NCBI GenBank assembly: GCA_934636865.1
Contig: CAKUBI010000045.1
Coordinates: 1-8,364 of the forward strand
Origin: an uncultured Oscillospiraceae bacterium
Lineage (GTDB): Bacteria; Bacillota; Clostridia; Oscillospirales; Oscillospiraceae
Reading direction: 5' to 3'
DNA: 8,364 nt
The notes under the pieces are model-generated. The model saw only the letters and a list, made by a program, of their open reading frames with translations. It was not told the origin of the DNA and did no database searches. A program made the translations under genes and the position numbers. Numbering within the stretch: position 1 is the first letter of the stretch; every line of letters begins with the position of its first letter. Of this stretch, positions 4,877 to 8,364 are shown in pieces.

Positions 4877-5866
4877 ATGCCCCGCAGCGCAAACCAGAAG
4901 CGCAAGGTGCTTTACGTGATGCAGTTCCTGCTGCGCAATTCCGACGAGCAGCACCCCGTCACCGTCCAGCAGATCATTTCTGATCTTTGCTCGAAGGGCA
5001 TCCCCGCCGAGCGCAAAAGCGTTTACGACGACATCGAGGATCTCCGCCGCTTCGGGCTGGACATCATTTCGGTCCGGCACGGCAATTTCCACGGCTATTA
5101 CGTGGGCAGCCGCGAGTTCGAACTGCCCGAGCTCAAGCTGCTGGTGGACAGCGTCCAGTCCTCAAAGTTCATCACGCACAAAAAGACGCTCTCGCTCATC
5201 GCCAAGATCGAAGGCCTTGCCAGCGTGCATGAGGCGCAGCTGCTCAGCCGTCAGGTCTTTGTCAAAAACCGCATCAAGACGATGAACGAGTCGATCTACT
5301 ACAACGTCGATGAGATCCACTCCGGCATTGCCCAAAACCGAAAGATCCGCTTCCGCTACTTTGACTACACCGTTGCCAAGGAACGGCATTACCGCCACGA
5401 CGGCGGCTTTTACGAGGTCAGTCCCTTCGCCCTCACCTGGGACGACGAGAACTACTACCTTCTCGCCTACGACTCCGCTGCCGCCGTCATCAAGCATTTC
5501 CGTGTGGACAAGATGGTCGAGATCACCGTCACCGGCGTTCCGCGCGACGGCCAGCAGGCCTATGAGGCGCTCGACATGGCCGTTTACGCCCGGAAGGTCT
5601 TTGGCATGTTCAGCGGCACGGAGGCGCATGTGCGCATGCGCTTTTCCAACCAGCTCGTCGGCGCGGTGCTCGACCGGCTGGGCCGGGACGTGATTCTGAT
5701 CTCCGACGGCGGCGAGCACTTTCTCGTCAGCGCCGACGTCATCGTCAGCCCGCAGTTTTTCGCCTGGCTCTGCGGCTTCGGCACGCTTGCGCAGCTTCTC
5801 GGACCGGAGGATGTCGTGCGGCAGATGCGCGCGCATGTCCGCTCGATCGCGGCGCTGTATGACTGA
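4877..5866 (+). CDS. WYL-domain transcriptional regulator (YafY-like, DeoR-type HTH)
   Basis: This 329-residue regulator has an N-terminal winged helix-turn-helix (about 8-75; VTVQQIISDL at 28-37, then RKSVYDDIEDLRRFGLDI at 46-63), a linker, and a WYL ligand-sensing domain (about 135-215) containing RKIRFRYFDY (155-164), SPFALTWDDENYYLLAYD (182-199) and HFRVDKM (207-213). A WCX-type C-terminal region (about 225-325) follows. The literal WYL triplet is replaced by YYL (193-195), which is common. In characterised members the WYL domain binds small molecules or nucleic acids. The length is normal. AAGGAGG lies 6 bases before the ATG, so this start is secure. It follows the 43-residue gene closely and is ended by the terminator near 5888-5934. 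The effector and targets are unknown. Confidence 0.93.
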   Translation: MPRSANQKRKVLYVMQFLLRNSDEQHPVTVQQIISDLCSKGIPAERKSVYDDIEDLRRFGLDIISVRHGNFHGYYVGSREFELPELKLLVDSVQSSKFITHKKTLSLIAKIEGLASVHEAQLLSRQVFVKNRIKTMNESIYYNVDEIHSGIAQNRKIRFRYFDYTVAKERHYRHDGGFYEVSPFALTWDDENYYLLAYDSAAAVIKHFRVDKMVEITVTGVPRDGQQAYEALDMAVYARKVFGMFSGTEAHVRMRFSNQLVGAVLDRLGRDVILISDGGEHFLVSADVIVSPQFFAWLCGFGTLAQLLGPEDVVRQMRAHVRSIAALYD

Positions 5867-5887
5867 GCAATAAAATTACGGTAAACC

Positions 5888-5934
5888 AAAAAGCGCTTTC
5901 CAGTCCCCTGCATCGGGGATGGAAAGCGCTTTTT
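5888..5934. terminator. Bidirectional rho-independent terminator
   Basis: A 14-base left arm (5888-5901) pairs with 5921-5934, and CCCC (5905-5908) with GGGG (5915-5918) extends the stem, leaving one bulged A at 5902. A-run on the left and T-run on the right allow termination in both directions. It lies between the WYL gene and the convergent reductase gene. Confidence 0.92.
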
Positions 5935-5948
5935 CTGATGGAATCTTT

Positions 5949-7100
5949 TTACAGCATTTCGATGAATGCCGCCATGCGGGTCTTGAGCTGGCCCACATCG
6001 GCCTGCGAATAGTCGGTCTCGACCACGGCGTAGGGGATGCCCTTCTTCTCCTTGACGAGCTTGCCGACGATGGCGGTCTCCACGTTGTAGGTGTGGCAGG
6101 CCTGCAATACGATGTCCACCACGCCGTCGACCTTGAACTCGTCGATCAGCCGGTCGAGCATCGCGAGGCGGTTGGGATTGGGCGACATGCAGGAGCAGCC
6201 GATGCTCATATAGCGGCGGGCAAGCGCGTCGTAAACGTCGGGATTCTCCTCGTCGGTCTGGAGCATGGCCTTCAGGCCGCTGCAATTTTCAAACGCGACC
6301 ACGACCGCGCCGCTGTCCTCAATGGCGCGCACGACCTTGAGCGCCGCGCCGCCCGAAGGCGAGCCCGTGACCAGAATGCGCGGGCGCTTGCCGACGTTTT
6401 TGCCCGCGGCGTAGTCCGCCTCGATCATGTCCGTCATCGCGTTGACGCGCGCGGGCAGGTTCTCGATGTCCATATCAAAGCCGCTGCCGTAGGTCGTGTT
6501 GACGATATCCATGCCCATGACCGGCGCGGGGTTCTTCGTCATCAGGTACTGGAAGCGCACGAGCGCCTTGTTCATCTCGTTGCGCACATGGATCTGGTGG
6601 CGGATGGCCTCCTCGGTGATGGTCGTTTCAAACTGCTGCTCAAGCTTTTCCTTGAAGCGGATGATCTCGCGGCGGTACAGCGCGATGCCCTCCTCCGACT
6701 GGCGGTTCGGCAGCTCCAGCACGTACACGGGCTTGAACTCCGCGAGCATCTCGTACATTTTCTTCTTGCCGTCGCAGGTCGTCTCGCCGACGATCAGATC
6801 GGAGAAGTAAAAGAACGGGCACTTATCGGTCTTGGCAAAGCCGTAGCTCGACTTGATGAGCGGGCAGAGGTTGCGCGGCAGGTCCTTTTCCGCGTCGGGG
6901 ATGGTCTCGTCGGACACCGAACACAGGCCCACCACGGCGGCGCCCATGGCATTCGGGATCTCTCTTGGAAGATACGTGCAGAACACGCCGACGATCGGCG
7001 TTCCCTCGTCCTTGAACTTTTTGATCGTCAAAAAGGACTCGCGGCGCTTGTCGGCAAATTCCTCAAAAATGGCCGGTAACTCTTTTTTCAGCTCAACCAT
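5949..7100 (-). CDS. Double-cubane-cluster anaerobic reductase (2-hydroxyacyl-CoA dehydratase superfamily, YjiM-like)
   Basis: This 383-residue protein belongs to the HgdB/FldBC superfamily, whose iron-sulfur enzymes receive very low-potential electrons from an ATP-driven activator. Cysteines available as cluster ligands are Cys79, Cys94 and Cys109 in the N-terminal half, and Cys273, Cys302, Cys304 and Cys335 in the C-terminal half, within ENCSG, IGCSCMSPN and QACHTYN. Hydroxyacyl-CoA dehydratases need two different subunits. Here a single such gene sits beside a single activator gene, and the length matches the E. coli YjiM type, so a homodimeric double-cubane protein (DCCP) is the better call. 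Characterised DCCP reduces small molecules such as acetylene in vitro; its physiological substrate is not established. The ATG at 7100 follows GAAAGGA by 9 bases. It is the second gene of the operon, 71 bases after the activator gene. Confidence 0.9.
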   Translation of the reverse strand: MVELKKELPAIFEEFADKRRESFLTIKKFKDEGTPIVGVFCTYLPREIPNAMGAAVVGLCSVSDETIPDAEKDLPRNLCPLIKSSYGFAKTDKCPFFYFSDLIVGETTCDGKKKMYEMLAEFKPVYVLELPNRQSEEGIALYRREIIRFKEKLEQQFETTITEEAIRHQIHVRNEMNKALVRFQYLMTKNPAPVMGMDIVNTTYGSGFDMDIENLPARVNAMTDMIEADYAAGKNVGKRPRILVTGSPSGGAALKVVRAIEDSGAVVVAFENCSGLKAMLQTDEENPDVYDALARRYMSIGCSCMSPNPNRLAMLDRLIDEFKVDGVVDIVLQACHTYNVETAIVGKLVKEKKGIPYAVVETDYSQADVGQLKTRMAAFIEML

Positions 7101-7171
7101 GGTGAACGTTTCCTTTCTAATCCGGTCTGCCCGGAGGTTTTATCTTTTCCGCGGCGCGCGGGGTCTGCGCC

Positions 7172-7933
7172 TTATCGTTTCGCCCTGCGGTAACCAAGCA
7201 CTGCCGCGCCGATGGCGCCGTTGTACTGGCAGAGCGGATGGGTTTGCACCCGCTCGATGCCAAGATAATGCGCCAGCGCGGTGCAGATCGTCTGCGACTG
7301 CGCAAGGCCGCCGGAGAAAAACACCTTCGGCTTCGCCGGCGCAAGCTTTTGCGCAAACACCGCCGTGCGGCGGCAGATGGAATGGATGCAGCCGAGCGCC
7401 AGATCTCCCGGCGGCGTCTCCTGCGCGAGAAGGCCGATGATCTCGCTCTCGGCAAACACAGCGCACATGCTGTTGATGGTCACAGGCGACGCACCCGCGA
7501 CAAATTCGTCGATCCTCGCAATGTCGCTGCCGACGCGGGCCATCGTCATCTCAAGAAAGCGGCCCGTCCCGGCCGCGCACTTGTCGTTCATCAGGAAATC
7601 GCGGACCTGTCCCGCCTCATTGAGCAGGATGACCTTGCTGTCCTGCCCGCCGATATCGATGACGGTGTCGCAGCCGGGGCAGAGGAAAGCCGCGCCCGCA
7701 CCGTGGCAGGTGATCTCGGTGATGACCTTGTCCGCCTCAGGCAGCAGCTCGCGTCCGTAACCTGTCGCGACCACATAGGCGATGTCCGCCGTCTTCATCT
7801 CCTCGTATAACCGGCGCATGACCTGACCGGGATTGGTGCCGCTTGGCTCCATCCGGCAGGAGACGACCTTTTCGCCGTCAAACAGCGCCGCCTTGGTCAT
7901 GGCAGAGCCGGAGTCGATCCCCAATGTCATCAT
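7172..7933 (-). CDS. ATP-dependent activator/reductase of the double-cubane protein (BadF/BadG/BcrA/BcrD ATPase, YjiL-like)
   Basis: This 253-residue ASKHA-fold ATPase has the phosphate-1 loop GIDSGSAMTK (5-14), DIGGQDSK (93-100), FFSGGL (205-210) and CQYNGAIGAA (235-244). Cys119 in NDKCAAGTGRF (116-126) and Cys157 in SMCAVFAESE (155-164) match the residues that bind one [4Fe-4S] cluster between two subunits in this family. ATP binding and hydrolysis drive electrons from that cluster to the partner reductase encoded next. Length matches the YjiL type. Tandem ATGs at 7933 and 7930 both suit the upstream GAGGGG (7946-7941); the first gives a 7-base spacing. It is the first gene of a two-gene operon with its own promoter. 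Database names may read acyl-CoA dehydratase activase. Confidence 0.93.
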   Translation of the reverse strand: MMTLGIDSGSAMTKAALFDGEKVVSCRMEPSGTNPGQVMRRLYEEMKTADIAYVVATGYGRELLPEADKVITEITCHGAGAAFLCPGCDTVIDIGGQDSKVILLNEAGQVRDFLMNDKCAAGTGRFLEMTMARVGSDIARIDEFVAGASPVTINSMCAVFAESEIIGLLAQETPPGDLALGCIHSICRRTAVFAQKLAPAKPKVFFSGGLAQSQTICTALAHYLGIERVQTHPLCQYNGAIGAAVLGYRRAKR

Positions 7934-7965
7934 GGCAGTGCCCCTCGTCTTTCTCTTCGCATATT

Positions 7966-7981
7966 ATGTTAATTATAACAT
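7966..7981. promoter_or_regulatory. Dyad over the -10 element, candidate operator
   Basis: ATGTTA (7966-7971) and TAACAT (7976-7981) are inverted around ATTA and cover the -10 of the activator-reductase promoter, where bound protein would block transcription. The half-sites resemble those of redox regulators such as Rex (TTGTTAA-N4-TTAACAA), but the spacing is two bases short. The regulator is therefore unknown. Confidence 0.35.
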
Positions 7982-8001
7982 TAAACGGTTTTCTGTTCCA
8001 A
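7972..8001 (-). promoter_or_regulatory. Putative promoter of the activator-reductase operon
   Basis: On the minus strand TTGGAA (8001-7996) and a perfect TATAAT (7977-7972) are separated by 18 bases. Transcription would start near 7965, giving a leader of about 30 bases with the ribosome site at 7946-7941. The surrounding region, about 7960-8060, is much more AT-rich than the genes. Confidence 0.6.
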
Positions 8002-8095
8002 TTGAAGTTTCTTTCATTTTGCGAATAGTAATCGTTTCTTTCAATAAATCGTGCAAATTCATCTGATTTGCAGATAGCTTTTCCCGTCAGCGCAT
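7982..8095. other. AT-rich spacer between the rRNA terminator and the activator promoter
   Basis: Apart from the -35 region of the activator promoter near 7996-8001, nothing convincing is visible. The open frame crossing 7833-8066 on the + strand is antisense to the activator gene, lacks a ribosome site and has no recognisable similarity. Confidence 0.5.
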
Positions 8096-8129
8096 AAAAA
8101 AAGCGGCCTCTGGTCGAAACCAGAGGCCG
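8096..8129 (-). terminator. Rho-independent terminator of the rRNA operon
   Basis: Perfect 11-bp arms at 8104-8114 and 8119-8129 enclose a 4-base loop. Reading on the minus strand, the hairpin is followed closely by seven U residues (8102-8096). It begins 2 bases after the 3' end of the 5S rRNA, as expected for the end of an rRNA operon. Confidence 0.93.
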
Positions 8130-8130
8130 T

Positions 8131-8245
<115 letters not shown>

Positions 8246-8322
8246 TATATAAGGCTTGCGCCTTCAAAACCGAACAATGTAAAACTCGAAGCTCCTCTCA
8301 AGGCCTTGCCTGCTTCATTCGT
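8246..8322 (-). other. 23S-5S internal transcribed spacer
   Basis: The roughly 77 bases between the 23S end and 5S contain the phrase TTCGGTTTTGAAGGCGCAAG on the minus strand, typical of processing spacers in Firmicutes. I see no tRNA cloverleaf in it. Confidence 0.6.
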
Positions 8323-8364
8323 AGGTCAAGCCCTCGGACTATTAGTACCGATCAGCTGCACGCA
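8323..8364 (-). rRNA. rrl: 23S ribosomal RNA, 3' end (partial)
   Basis: The minus strand reads GCAGCTGATCGGTACTAATA and then a CGAGGGCTTGACC end, which is the conserved 3' terminus of firmicute 23S rRNA. The gene continues beyond the right edge of the window. The exact 3' end is placed at about 8323 by analogy and may be off by a few bases. Confidence 0.9.

Noticed and set aside
5893..5899. AAGCGCTT-type core as a second CcpA site
   Set aside because: It is part of a terminator stem, which fully explains the symmetry.
5919..7079. 386-residue open frame on the + strand
   Set aside because: It is antisense to the reductase gene, which has clear family motifs and cluster cysteines. The mirror frame is rich in His, Arg and Val with no motif or ribosome site.
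5949..7933. 2-hydroxyglutaryl- or lactoyl-CoA dehydratase operon
   Set aside because: Those enzymes need two distinct dehydratase subunits and usually a CoA-transferase nearby. Only one HgdB-like gene is present.
8246..8322. tRNA gene in the 23S-5S spacer
   Set aside because: No acceptor stem, TTCAA/TTCGA T-loop or CCA-bearing cloverleaf can be drawn.

Overview
The window looks like chromosomal DNA of a GC-rich anaerobic clostridium, most likely a gut member of the Oscillospiraceae. The grounds are strong GC-rich codon use, AGGAGG-type ribosome binding sites, long hairpin-plus-T-run terminators, a ferredoxin-flavodoxin protein of the EFR1 type, and an oxygen-sensitive double-cubane reductase with its ATP-driven activator. 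There is no clear sign of a prophage, plasmid, transposon or CRISPR array.

Layout. (1) Positions 1-292 hold no convincing gene, only several short inverted repeats and a promoter. (2) On the + strand, a divergent peptide deformylase (293-703) overlaps by ATGA a flavodoxin/2x[4Fe-4S] protein (700-1470) that is interrupted by one in-frame TAG. (3) A palindromic terminator (about 1497-1536) separates these from a three-gene minus-strand operon, read from 4003 down to 1535: a degenerate metallo-beta-lactamase-fold-like protein, a zinc-type macrodomain ADP-ribosyl hydrolase, and a class M sirtuin (SirTM) whose catalytic His is replaced by Gln. (4) A short regulatory region with two dyads (about 4060-4140) leads into a 48-codon, internally deleted uvrA relic, an HxlR regulator (4317-4631), a 43-residue small protein (4710-4841) and a WYL-domain regulator (4877-5866), all on +. 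(5) After a second two-way terminator, the minus strand carries the activator ATPase (7933-7172) and the double-cubane-type reductase (7100-5949), with a recognisable promoter and an overlapping dyad. (6) The right edge is the 3' end of an rRNA operon on the minus strand: 23S end, spacer, 5S rRNA and a strong terminator.

How they may work together. The macrodomain and sirtuin form a reversible protein ADP-ribosylation pair (writer and eraser). In the known firmicute and fungal systems this pair acts on a lipoylated GcvH-like carrier and responds to oxidative stress. Neither that carrier nor its ligase is in this window, and the third gene of the operon is uncharacterised, which makes the operon the most interesting part. 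The reductase and activator form a self-contained low-potential electron-transfer system: ATP hydrolysis by the activator drives electrons from its [4Fe-4S] cluster to the double-cubane protein. The small ORF and WYL regulator probably share a transcript. What they control cannot be read from the window.
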